Both the position numbers and the translations under genes were made by a program. The notes beneath the pieces are model-generated. The model did no database searches and had not been told where the DNA came from. It saw only the letters and a program-made list of their open reading frames with translations. This document shows positions 23,432-30,570 of a DNA stretch of 33,614 nt, piece by piece. This stretch comes from Candidatus Saccharimonadota bacterium (GTDB lineage: Bacteria; Patescibacteriota; Saccharimonadia; Saccharimonadales; UBA4665), in the NCBI GenBank assembly GCA_025928155.1, contig JAICKC010000015.1, positions 1-33,614 on the forward strand. Reading direction: 5' to 3'. Positions within the stretch are counted from its first letter, which is position 1. Every line of letters begins with the position of its first letter.

Positions 23432-24328
23432 GTGTCCGCACCACAGCGTATCATCTGCATCGATGTCGGTGGTAGCTACATCAAGGTTCGGGGCTACGCA
23501 CTGTCGCCCAGTGGCCAGCCTATACCCATCACGGGAGAATGGCGCGCGCCGGTTACGGCAAAGGCCACGCAGGACTTCAAGGCCGACTTTGGAGAGGTGA
23601 TCCGGCTCGTCGACAAAGTAGACGCGGAAATCGGCGGCTGCGACGGCCTCTCACTCGCGGTTGCCGGGCTACCTACCCTCGACGGCAAGACCCTCGTCCG
23701 TGCCGGCAACATCGTCGACTGGGTGGCCAAACCCTTCGTCCAGATGCTCGAGGATCGGTACGGCGTACCGGTACTCTTGAGTAACGACGCTCAGGCGTCG
23801 CTGGCAGCTGACCTCCTGGCGTTCGGCTCGCAGGGCGCACTCGGCCTCTACGTCGGGACCGGTCTCGGCGTAGCCACATCGCTTCTCATCGACGGCAAGC
23901 TGTTCATCATTCCAGGCGAAGGGAGCCACGGGACGGTCGACATGCACGGCAAGAACCTCGGCGACTGCGGATGCGGTCAGCGGGGTGGTCCTTGCGTCGA
24001 ATCACACGGCAGCGGTCGCGCACTTGCGCTCGATCACCAGGGCAAGGAGCCTGAGGGTCTGACCGACGAGCAAGTTTTCCTGGCACTCGTGCCATCCCTG
24101 GTGGCGCTCACGCGAACTGTGGTGAACCTGTTCATACCACGTGTCGGGCTGGTCGTGATCGGTGGCGGTATCACAGCCAAGCGACCGGACCTGGTCATCG
24201 CTGTCCGCAATGAGCTGCTGCTCCAACTGAACGGTGCGGCTGATGTTACCGTCGAAGCCTCACCTTACGGGGAGGAGACCGGCCCCTACGGCGCCGCGGC
24301 GTACTGGCAGATGTCCACGGCCGCGTAA
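23432..24328 (+). CDS. ROK-family sugar kinase
   Basis: This 298-residue protein has the ROK phosphate loop DVGGSYIKVRG, the GLYVGTGLGVA segment, the catalytic Asp in LSNDAQAS, and a cysteine cluster CGCGQRGGPCVESH that replaces the usual CxCGxxGC zinc motif. It should phosphorylate glucose or a related sugar. GTG 23432 is chosen because GGAAGGAG lies 6 nt upstream; the GTG at 23417 is before this site. Codon use is clearly more C/G-ending (ATC, CTC, GTC) than in its neighbours, which suggests transfer from a GC-rich source. Unlike most genes here it has a classic leader and Shine-Dalgarno. Confidence 0.9.
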   Translation: MSAPQRIICIDVGGSYIKVRGYALSPSGQPIPITGEWRAPVTAKATQDFKADFGEVIRLVDKVDAEIGGCDGLSLAVAGLPTLDGKTLVRAGNIVDWVAKPFVQMLEDRYGVPVLLSNDAQASLAADLLAFGSQGALGLYVGTGLGVATSLLIDGKLFIIPGEGSHGTVDMHGKNLGDCGCGQRGGPCVESHGSGRALALDHQGKEPEGLTDEQVFLALVPSLVALTRTVVNLFIPRVGLVVIGGGITAKRPDLVIAVRNELLLQLNGAADVTVEASPYGEETGPYGAAAYWQMSTAA

Positions 24329-24348
24329 GCGCAGCTGAACCTATCCAC

Positions 24349-24476
24349 GCCCGTTAATGGGCCCGGCAGGGGCTGTACGATTTCGTGTCGCTTATGGCGA
24401 TATAACGAAATCACTATGTACACCCCCTGTCGCAACACCGGAGTCCACAATATGTGCGGGTTGCGGTGTTGCGACA
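24349..24476. other. Cluster of three strong hairpins after the ROK gene
   Basis: The gap 24329-24568 between convergent genes holds a 4-bp GCCC/GGGC hairpin (24349-24362), a long multi-part stem (24367-24429; CAGGGG, TGTAC, GATTTCGT and TCGC all find their partners in order) and a perfect 13-bp inverted repeat TGTCGCAACACCG...CGGTGTTGCGACA (24428-24440 with 24464-24476). The last two share two bases at their junction. No T-tract follows on either strand. Confidence 0.7.
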
Positions 24477-24568
24477 AAAGGATGAGGCGGCCTGCGAAGT
24501 GGCAGCCCGATTGAAGGCTGGAATCACAAGCTGGGTTTCGGTAGCCCACTTGTAACGACGGGCGGAAG

Positions 24569-24847
24569 TTAGGACGGAGCGCAATCCCCTAGTTGGATCT
24601 CGATCTCGTAATGTGCCGGTGTAGCTATCAGCACGGCAGCGTTGTCGCAAGCAAGGCAACCGAGGGTATGGCGCGAGAGGGACTCTCTACCTTTCCTGAA
24701 TTCGAGGAATCTGCCCATGAGGTCGTCGAGCTTTTTCCGGGCGGGCTCGTCCGTAGGATCTATCGTACCCGGCTGATATTCCAAGAGCTCTTTTATAAAA
24801 CCAGCTAAGCACCCTGACCGTCTCCGAGAGGGTTCCGTCTCGCTCAT
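24569..24847 (-). CDS. Small CxxC protein, 92 aa
   Basis: The start at ATG 24847 is fixed by AGAAGGAGGC a few bases upstream. The protein has a basic N-terminus, a helical region (LAGFIKELLEYQPG, then KKLDDLMGRFLEFRKG) and a C-terminal part with LGCLACDNAAVL, which may bind a metal or be redox active. No family is recognised. It follows the CNNM-like gene on the same strand with 47 bp between them, so the two may be cotranscribed. Confidence 0.65.
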   Translation of the reverse strand: MSETEPSRRRSGCLAGFIKELLEYQPGTIDPTDEPARKKLDDLMGRFLEFRKGRESLSRHTLGCLACDNAAVLIATPAHYEIEIQLGDCAPS

Positions 24848-24881
24848 GCAGCCTCCTTCTAACCTGAATGGAGCCAAGTAT

Positions 24882-24901
24882 GCGCTAGCCCGTCCTAGCG
24901 C
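24882..24901. other. Perfect hairpin overlapping the CNNM gene stop
   Basis: GCGCTAG-CCCGTC-CTAGCGC forms a 7-bp stem. There is no T-tract. It may be a weak terminator or processing site between the two minus-strand genes. Confidence 0.4.
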
Positions 24902-25872
24902 GCTGTAAGATTATCGGTTTCGTCTTCGATTTCGTGGCCGACAATTTCTTCTATAAGGTCTTCGATAGTTACGACGCCCACGATAGTATCATCCTTTTCG
25001 ACGGGCATGAGGTGAGTATGGGCACCGATAAATTTGCGGAACATGGTATCGAGCGCAGTCATGCCGCCTACCAGCTGTACGGGATGCAGGGATAGTTCGT
25101 CAACGCGTGGTGGGTGTTCATCGAAATCTACATCTACTAGCTGCTTTACCAACACTACGCCAAAACAGATGGTTTTTTCTTTGTTAAATACGGGGATACG
25201 GCTGAAGCCGGTGGCTTTTATCTCATCTATGCGTTTATCGTCAATAAGGGCGTGCGGCAGCAGGGAGTAGACTTTGTGGATTGGCGTCATAATATCGCGG
25301 ACGCGTTTCTCGCTGAGCTGCAGTGCGCCGCGCATAATCTCTACCTCGTCGTCGTCGAGTTCGCTTTCGATAGCCCCCATGTGTTCACTTATCATCAAGC
25401 CCAGCTCGTGGCGGGTTTGCAAGTGCTGGCTCTCGTCGTGGAACAGCTGGTCGAGCAGTAACTGTAAGGGCTTGGAAATGGGATAGCTCAAAATAATGAT
25501 AACGCGGAGGAATGGCGCTAGCAGGGCGGACACACGCAGGGCATTGCGGAGAAACAAGGCCTGGGGGAAGATTTCGCCGAAAATTACTGTCGTGAGGGTA
25601 CCGATAATGCCTGCCACTACGCCGATGAAAACGTTTTCGAGGACCAGGCTTGTGGCACTCACGGCAGCGATATTGGTAAGCAGAATAGCACTGAGTGATA
25701 AGTGGGTCGACTTACGGAGTGGCAGCACGCTAATGGCAGCATGATCACCCAGTTTAGCCTTGCGGCGTAAGTCGCCAAGATCGAGCGACATCAGCGCCAC
25801 GTTAAGACCAGAACAGAGGGCAGAAGTGCCGACTAACAGTACAGCAATTAAAAAGGTGAGCGGATCGCTCAA
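24895..25872 (-). CDS. CNNM/CorC-type membrane protein with CBS domains
   Basis: This 325-residue protein has an N-terminal DUF21/CNNM membrane domain of about four helices (LIAVLLVGTSALCSG, ILLTNIAAVSAT, VFGEIFPQALFLRNA) and a C-terminal pair of CBS domains (VRDIMTPIHKVYSLLP; VVLVKQLVD; VGVVTIEDLIEEIVGHEIEDE). These proteins are linked to Mg2+ efflux or resistance. The start is a TTG; no ATG or GTG in frame gives a full first helix. A CorA Mg2+ channel is also present in the window. Confidence 0.92.
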   Translation of the reverse strand: MSDPLTFLIAVLLVGTSALCSGLNVALMSLDLGDLRRKAKLGDHAAISVLPLRKSTHLSLSAILLTNIAAVSATSLVLENVFIGVVAGIIGTLTTVIFGEIFPQALFLRNALRVSALLAPFLRVIIILSYPISKPLQLLLDQLFHDESQHLQTRHELGLMISEHMGAIESELDDDEVEIMRGALQLSEKRVRDIMTPIHKVYSLLPHALIDDKRIDEIKATGFSRIPVFNKEKTICFGVVLVKQLVDVDFDEHPPRVDELSLHPVQLVGGMTALDTMFRKFIGAHTHLMPVEKDDTIVGVVTIEDLIEEIVGHEIEDETDNLTAR

Positions 25873-25909
25873 GAGTTATGTCTCATTAACACAGGCAGTA
25901 TACTGTAAG

Positions 25910-25937
25910 TTCACCTCTGTTGCAACGGGATTATGTA
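25910..25937 (+). promoter_or_regulatory. ACCTCTGT-type promoter element, copy 4
   Basis: TTCACC (25910-25915), a 16-bp spacer and TATGTA (25932-25937) repeat the layout of the element promoters, here on the chromosome between the CNNM gene and typA. On the minus strand a TATACT box (25898-25903) follows the same repeat. Confidence 0.4.
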
Positions 25938-25942
25938 CACTG

Positions 25943-25971
25943 TTTACCGCTTGAGTTTTTTATGCTATAAT
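25943..25971 (+). promoter_or_regulatory. typA promoter
   Basis: TTTACC (25943-25948), a 17-bp spacer and an extended -10 TGcTATAAT (TATAAT 25966-25971) lie 47 nt before the typA start. Confidence 0.7.
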
Positions 25972-25984
25972 TTTCATTAAGGTT

Positions 25985-26008
25985 AGCGCCGGTTAGCGGG
26001 CGCTTTTT
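25985..26008 (+). promoter_or_regulatory. Terminator-like hairpin in the typA leader
   Basis: AGCGCC (25985-25990) pairs with GGCGCT (25999-26004) and runs into TTTTT. It lies between the typA promoter and start, so it looks like an attenuator. No reading frame for a leader peptide is evident. Confidence 0.6.
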
Positions 26009-26018
26009 AATTAGAGTA

Positions 26019-27848
26019 ATGGCAACGAACCAGCAAGATCCAACTAAAATCCGCAACATCGCGATTATCGCGCACGTCGATCACGGTAAAACGACGCTAG
26101 TTGACGGACTGCTCAAGCAGTCCCAGACCTTCCGCGACAACCAGGCCGAGATGAGCCAGACGCTCATCATGGACAGCGGTGACCAGGAACGCGAGCGGGG
26201 CATTACCATTACCGCTAAGGTAACGGCGGTACAGCACGGCGACTACCGCATTAACATCATTGACACGCCTGGCCACGCTGACTTCAGCGGGGAAGTAGAG
26301 CGCACGCTGAATATGGCCGACGGCTGTCTGCTCATCGTCGATGCTCAGGAAGGCCCGATGCCGCAGACTAAGTTTGTATTGGAAAAGGCGCTTGAGGCTA
26401 ACCTGCAGCCCATTGTTATTATTAATAAAATTGACAAACCCGGTTCACGGATTGCCGATGTCGAGGACGAGCTAGCTGACCTGTTTTTGGAACTGGCCGT
26501 ACATGAGGATCAACTGCATTACTCCGTGTATTACGCCATTGGGCGCGATGGCAAGGCGTGGGCCGAGGTGCCGGCTGACCCGTCAGAAGCTGGCAACCTG
26601 GATGTGGTTTTCGACGCTATTATCGAAAAGATCCCAGCCCCGAAGATCGAACTTGATAAACCATTCCAGATGCTTGTAACGGCGCTCAGCTGGGATAACT
26701 TCAAGGGCAAGTACGCCGTCGGCCGCATCACACGCGGTGCTGTCAAGCCGGGTGATCAGGTTGTATTATGCAAAAAGGACGGCTCCCAGACTCGCGCCAG
26801 AGTCGAACTGGTGTTTATGAGCCACGGAGTTTCAAAGTTTGAGGTGCCCGGGGGTGTTGCAGGTGACATCGTGCAACTGACCGGTATCGGCGATGCGCAG
26901 ATTGGCGAAACCATTGCCGACGCCAATGAGCCGGAAGCGCTGCCGGTTATAGAGGTGGAAGCACCGACATTGCGTATATATCTCGGCCCAAACACCAGCC
27001 CATTCAAAGGCCAAGAGGGCGAATTCAGCACCAGCCGCCAGATCAGTGACCGCCTACAAAAGGAGCTGGAAATAAACGTTGGTTTACAGGTGGAAGACAA
27101 TGGTATCGGCTTTACGGTTGCCGGCCGCGGTGAACTGCACCTCGGCGTGCTGATCGAAACGATGCGTCGCGAAGGCTTTGAGTTTGAAGTCGGCCGGCCC
27201 CAGGTCGTGACTCACGAAGAAGGTGGTACAACCGTGGAACCGGTGGAAGAAGTTATCATCGAGGTTCCGGCCGAGCATGTTGGTACCGTACAGATGGAGC
27301 TCGGCCAGCGCCGTGCAACGCTCAAAGAGCAGTTTGCCAGCCCTAAGGGTGTAACCAAGCTGGTCTACGAAATGCCCACCCGCGCGCTGCTAGGTATGCG
27401 TAACATCCTACTGACTAATACTAAGGGCACGATAGTTATGAACAGCCTCGTGACTGGCTTTCAGCCGCTTGGCGCCGCACTGCAACAGCTGCGGAATGGC
27501 GTGCTGGTTAGTTTCGAGCAAGGTGTCACTACGCCATATGCATTGCAAAATGCCGAAGCTCGCGGCACCACTTTCGTTGGTCCGGCGGAGAAAGTCTATG
27601 CCGGTCAGATTATCGGTCTCAATACGCGCCAGGAAGATATGGAAATAAACGTCTGCAAGGCTAAGCATCTGACGAACATGCGTTCATCTTCGTCTGATGG
27701 TGTCGTCCAGCTTACCCCGCCGACTACCTTTAGCTTGGAGCAATGCCTGGACTTTATCGAGAATGACGAGCTACTGGAAGTCACACCGCAGAACCTGCGT
27801 CTGCGCAAGCGCGAACTGGACCCCACCAAGCGCAAGCGCCAAAAATAG
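26019..27848 (+). CDS. typA: Ribosome-associated GTPase TypA/BipA
   Basis: This 609-residue translational GTPase acts on the ribosome and in stress adaptation. It has G1 AHVDHGKTTL, G2/switch ERERGITI, G3 DTPGHADF, G4 NKIDKP, and the family C-terminal domain with LLGMRNILLTNTKGT and a region through RGTTFVGPAEKVYAGQI. Length matches the family. Starting from ATG 26019 the N-terminus is full. No strong Shine-Dalgarno lies before it. Confidence 0.97.
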   Translation: MATNQQDPTKIRNIAIIAHVDHGKTTLVDGLLKQSQTFRDNQAEMSQTLIMDSGDQERERGITITAKVTAVQHGDYRINIIDTPGHADFSGEVERTLNMADGCLLIVDAQEGPMPQTKFVLEKALEANLQPIVIINKIDKPGSRIADVEDELADLFLELAVHEDQLHYSVYYAIGRDGKAWAEVPADPSEAGNLDVVFDAIIEKIPAPKIELDKPFQMLVTALSWDNFKGKYAVGRITRGAVKPGDQVVLCKKDGSQTRARVELVFMSHGVSKFEVPGGVAGDIVQLTGIGDAQIGETIADANEPEALPVIEVEAPTLRIYLGPNTSPFKGQEGEFSTSRQISDRLQKELEINVGLQVEDNGIGFTVAGRGELHLGVLIETMRREGFEFEVGRPQVVTHEEGGTTVEPVEEVIIEVPAEHVGTVQMELGQRRATLKEQFASPKGVTKLVYEMPTRALLGMRNILLTNTKGTIVMNSLVTGFQPLGAALQQLRNGVLVSFEQGVTTPYALQNAEARGTTFVGPAEKVYAGQIIGLNTRQEDMEINVCKAKHLTNMRSSSSDGVVQLTPPTTFSLEQCLDFIENDELLEVTPQNLRLRKRELDPTKRKRQK

Positions 27849-27871
27849 TTGCGTTTTCTCCAGTGGGAGGC

Positions 27872-28150
27872 TCACTCGTGGTGGCTCAAGGGCCAGTCTT
27901 TCTCCCAAACATCCCTGATGCACTCAGGGCATATACCGTCGCTGCCACCCATCTTCACCTCTTGGCCTTGGAACATGCGCTGCAAAGCCTCAAGTGTATA
28001 GAACACTGGCAGTATGTCGACGCCTTCTGCGGCGAGCGCCCATTTAGCTACATGACCGCGTGCTCTTCCGAGGGCGTAGTTTCCGGCACATGGCGTTAGC
28101 CATATTTCTTGACCTGGAGTTGGTACCGATGTGAAGCCTTCTCCTGCCAT
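27872..28150 (-). CDS. Small CxxC protein, 92 aa
   Basis: ATG 28150 is preferred to ATG 28174 because TATACT (28161-28166, minus strand) ends 10 nt upstream and would be inside the longer version. The protein begins MAGEGFTSVPTPGQEIW, has GHVAKWALAAEGVDI, and ends GICPECIRDVWEKDW. No family is recognised. It is convergent with typA (23-bp gap) and diverges from the helicase promoter. Confidence 0.55.
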   Translation of the reverse strand: MAGEGFTSVPTPGQEIWLTPCAGNYALGRARGHVAKWALAAEGVDILPVFYTLEALQRMFQGQEVKMGGSDGICPECIRDVWEKDWPLSHHE

Positions 28151-28160
28151 GGTACAAAAC

Positions 28161-28166
28161 AGTATA
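28161..28166 (-). promoter_or_regulatory. -10 box, near-leaderless start
   Basis: On the minus strand TATACT ends 10 nt before ATG 28150, with no Shine-Dalgarno. Confidence 0.4.
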
Positions 28167-28180
28167 TAGTACAAAAGGAG

Positions 28181-28209
28181 TTGACTTCAATATCATATCA
28201 TGCTAATGT
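28181..28209 (+). promoter_or_regulatory. Promoter of the DEAD-box helicase gene
   Basis: TTGACT (28181-28186), exactly 17 bp, then TAATGT (28204-28209). It is the closest match to the standard sigma-70 promoter in the window and predicts a leader of about 140 nt. Confidence 0.65.
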
Positions 28210-28222
28210 ATAAGCATTGTTC

Positions 28223-28333
28223 GTGGGCGTAACCCCACATGAATCCGGAGTTTTGCACGTAGTTTTTAGCTCGAAATACTCATGGATTCCTTGGACAATC
28301 CAGAGTATTAAGCTAAAAGCACCCCATCTGGGG
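28223..28333 (+). promoter_or_regulatory. Structured 5' leader of the helicase gene
   Basis: Three hairpins follow each other: GTGGG/CCCAC (28223-28238); a long stem made of TTTTAGCT/AGCTAAAA, AATACTC/GAGTATT and TGGATT/AATCCA (28264-28318, about 21 bp); and CCCC-ATCT-GGGG (28322-28333). No T-tract follows. The Shine-Dalgarno-like AAAGGA (28340-28345) comes after the last hairpin. A seven-codon frame (MNPEFCT) starts at 28239. Confidence 0.65.
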
Positions 28334-28358
28334 CAGCAACAAAGGATAATCACTAAAA

Positions 28359-29564
28359 ATGCCTAGCAATCAACGCCGCGGCTACGCCTACAAAAGCAGT
28401 CGCACCCCCTATTCACGCCCACCCCGCGCGCCACGCGCCAGCAAGCCTAAACACGGCCAATACATCGATCCCGTTCGCTTCATTAAAATAGCGAACCCAG
28501 TGAAGGCCGAGGACTACACCCCTAAGCATAAGTTCGCTGATTTTAACGTCGACACGCGCTTAATGAACAGTATCAAGTTCAAGGGCTATGAAACACCGAC
28601 GCCTATCCAGGATCAGACCATCGAGCTCGGGCTTGAAGGCAAAGACGTTATCGGTATCGCCAACACTGGTACCGGTAAAACAGCCGCCTTTTTGGTGCCG
28701 ATTCTGCACCGGCTAATGACTGACCGCAGCGCCAAAGCTCTTATCGTAGCGCCCACACGCGAGCTGGCGCAGCAGATCGAAATGGAACGCCGAACGCTGA
28801 GCAAGGGCGCTGGTGCGTACGGCGCGCTGCTGATCGGCGGCTCGTCGTATGGCCCGCAGCTGGCCGACCTGCGTCGCAACCCGAACATTGTGGTTGGTAC
28901 ACCTGGGCGCATCAAAGACCACATTGAACAGCGCTCGTTGGACCTCGGTCGTTTCAATATCGTGGTGCTCGATGAGGTCGACCGTATGCTTGACATGGGT
29001 TTCGTGAATGACGTAAAGACGCTGCTAAGCAAACTGGCTCCGCAGCGCCAAAGTTTTTACTTTAGCGCTACTATGGATAATCGTGTGAGCGGCTTAATTG
29101 CCGGCTTTAGTCCAGACGCGGTCACAGTGAGCGTGCGCCAGGGCGACACGAGCGACAATGTCCACCAGGATGTCGTCCCATACACCGACAAAGCCAATAA
29201 GCTGGAGGCGCTACACACGTTGCTTATCGACCCGGTGGTGACCAAGACTATCGTTTTCGAATCGACCCAGCGCGGCGTAGAACGGCTGGAGCGTGACCTC
29301 AGAGGCCGCGGTTTTGACGTCGCCGCTATGCATGGCGGTAAAACGCAGGGTGCACGCAAACGCGCTCTCGACGCATTCAAAAAGGGTGACGTGACCATCA
29401 TGATTGCCACTGACGTCGCAGCACGCGGTATCGACGTGGCTGACATATCTCACGTCGTGAATTACGGCATGCCGCAGACTTACGAAGACTACACCCATCG
29501 CATTGGCCGCGCCGGCCGCGCCGGCAAGATCGGCTACGCTCTCACTTTCGTGGAACAAGGCTAA
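28359..29564 (+). CDS. DEAD-box ATP-dependent RNA helicase
   Basis: This 401-residue helicase unwinds RNA, often in cold adaptation and RNA decay. A basic Arg/Pro/Ser-rich N-terminal tail (about 1-45) precedes the core. Motifs seen: PTPIQ (Q motif), ANTGTGKT (I), PTRELAQQ (Ia), VGTPGR, DEVD in place of DEAD (II), SATMD (III), ATDVAARGIDV (V) and HRIGRAGRAG (VI). There is almost no C-terminal extension. The usual acidic/basic tail of CsdA or RhlE is instead at the N-terminus. Confidence 0.95.
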   Translation: MPSNQRRGYAYKSSRTPYSRPPRAPRASKPKHGQYIDPVRFIKIANPVKAEDYTPKHKFADFNVDTRLMNSIKFKGYETPTPIQDQTIELGLEGKDVIGIANTGTGKTAAFLVPILHRLMTDRSAKALIVAPTRELAQQIEMERRTLSKGAGAYGALLIGGSSYGPQLADLRRNPNIVVGTPGRIKDHIEQRSLDLGRFNIVVLDEVDRMLDMGFVNDVKTLLSKLAPQRQSFYFSATMDNRVSGLIAGFSPDAVTVSVRQGDTSDNVHQDVVPYTDKANKLEALHTLLIDPVVTKTIVFESTQRGVERLERDLRGRGFDVAAMHGGKTQGARKRALDAFKKGDVTIMIATDVAARGIDVADISHVVNYGMPQTYEDYTHRIGRAGRAGKIGYALTFVEQG

Positions 29565-29603
29565 GCTTCCAGTAGTCAAATAAGCCAAAACCGTTCTCTC
29601 ATG

Positions 29604-29609
29604 TACAAT
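29604..29609 (+). promoter_or_regulatory. -10 box, leaderless start
   Basis: TACAAT ends 6 nt before ATG 29616. The first in-frame ATG (29601) overlaps this box and is unlikely to be used. Confidence 0.45.
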
Positions 29610-29615
29610 GAGGGC

Positions 29616-30542
29616 ATGACGACCATGTACTATAGCCGGGCGCGGGAGCGGGCGTTGCAGGCGATTCACGAGCCTCGGGCCGGTATGTGGGTGGTGTCAG
29701 TAACCCCGGGGACGCAGGAACTAGACAAACTGGCGGCTGACTATGCCTTGGACCGCGACCGGCTCGAAGATGCCATAGATATTTACGAGGCACCACGCGT
29801 GGAAGTAGATGAGGGTGTGGTATATATCTACACTCGCTACTGTCACCCCGAGGGCCGTGAAATCGCTACCGAGCCCCTGTTGCTTGTATACACACCCGAT
29901 TACCTATTTACCGTAATGCGTATCCAAAGCGATATCCTGGACCGCCTTACCCGCGACCAGCTGGAATATGTCACGACCCAAAAAACCAAGCTGCTAATTC
30001 ATATCTTAAATGAGATAAATATGAGCTACGAGCGGCAACTTACCAAAGCTTCTCGCCGCATTTTGCAGATGCGAGCGCATATGCGCTCGGTTACCGTCAA
30101 TACGCGTGAATTCATCGGCATTATTGAGCTCGAGGAAGACCTGAACGAATTCCTAAGCGCCTTGCAGCCGCAAGCACTTTTGTTCAGTTCGCTTTTAAGC
30201 GGTCGCTACCTGCGGCTGTACGAAGACGACAGAGATATCATAGAAGATATTGAACGCGGCACCAGCGAGCTGATCACCCAAGTTCAGGGCCGTCTGCGCA
30301 CCCTGGTAAATATGCGCCAAGCCTATGATGCCATTGCGACCACTAACCTGAACAACACGTTCAAGCGGCTCACTAGCATCGCCATCTTCCTCACTATTCC
30401 GACCATTATCGGCGGACTGTGGGGCATGAACATGGCGCTGCCGTTTATGCACTGGCACTACGCGTTTGCCGGCATTATTGCGCTCATTGGAGTGCTAGAG
30501 CTTGCCACCATTTGGTTCTTCCATCGCAAGGATTGGTTGTAA
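29616..30542 (+). CDS. corA: CorA-type Mg2+ channel
   Basis: This 308-residue protein has the CorA plan: a soluble N-terminal domain, a long coiled coil (about 115-245, with RQLTKASRRIL and IGIIELEEDLNEF), then two membrane helices at the C-terminus joined by the loop with the GMN signature (GGLWGMNMALPF). ATG 29616 is chosen over 29601 because of the -10 box position. The final helix ends in FFHRKDWL, cytosolic and basic. Confidence 0.93.
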   Translation: MTTMYYSRARERALQAIHEPRAGMWVVSVTPGTQELDKLAADYALDRDRLEDAIDIYEAPRVEVDEGVVYIYTRYCHPEGREIATEPLLLVYTPDYLFTVMRIQSDILDRLTRDQLEYVTTQKTKLLIHILNEINMSYERQLTKASRRILQMRAHMRSVTVNTREFIGIIELEEDLNEFLSALQPQALLFSSLLSGRYLRLYEDDRDIIEDIERGTSELITQVQGRLRTLVNMRQAYDAIATTNLNNTFKRLTSIAIFLTIPTIIGGLWGMNMALPFMHWHYAFAGIIALIGVLELATIWFFHRKDWL

Positions 30543-30556
30543 AGCTACACTTATTC

Positions 30557-30562
30557 TATAAT
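30557..30562 (+). promoter_or_regulatory. -10 box, leaderless start
   Basis: TATAAT ends 8 nt before ATG 30571, with no Shine-Dalgarno. Confidence 0.6.
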
Positions 30563-30570
30563 AAAACATA

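Noticed and set aside
24286-24549. 87-codon minus-strand frame across the hairpin cluster
   Set aside because: It overlaps the end of the ROK gene, has no ribosome binding site and is made largely of palindromic DNA.
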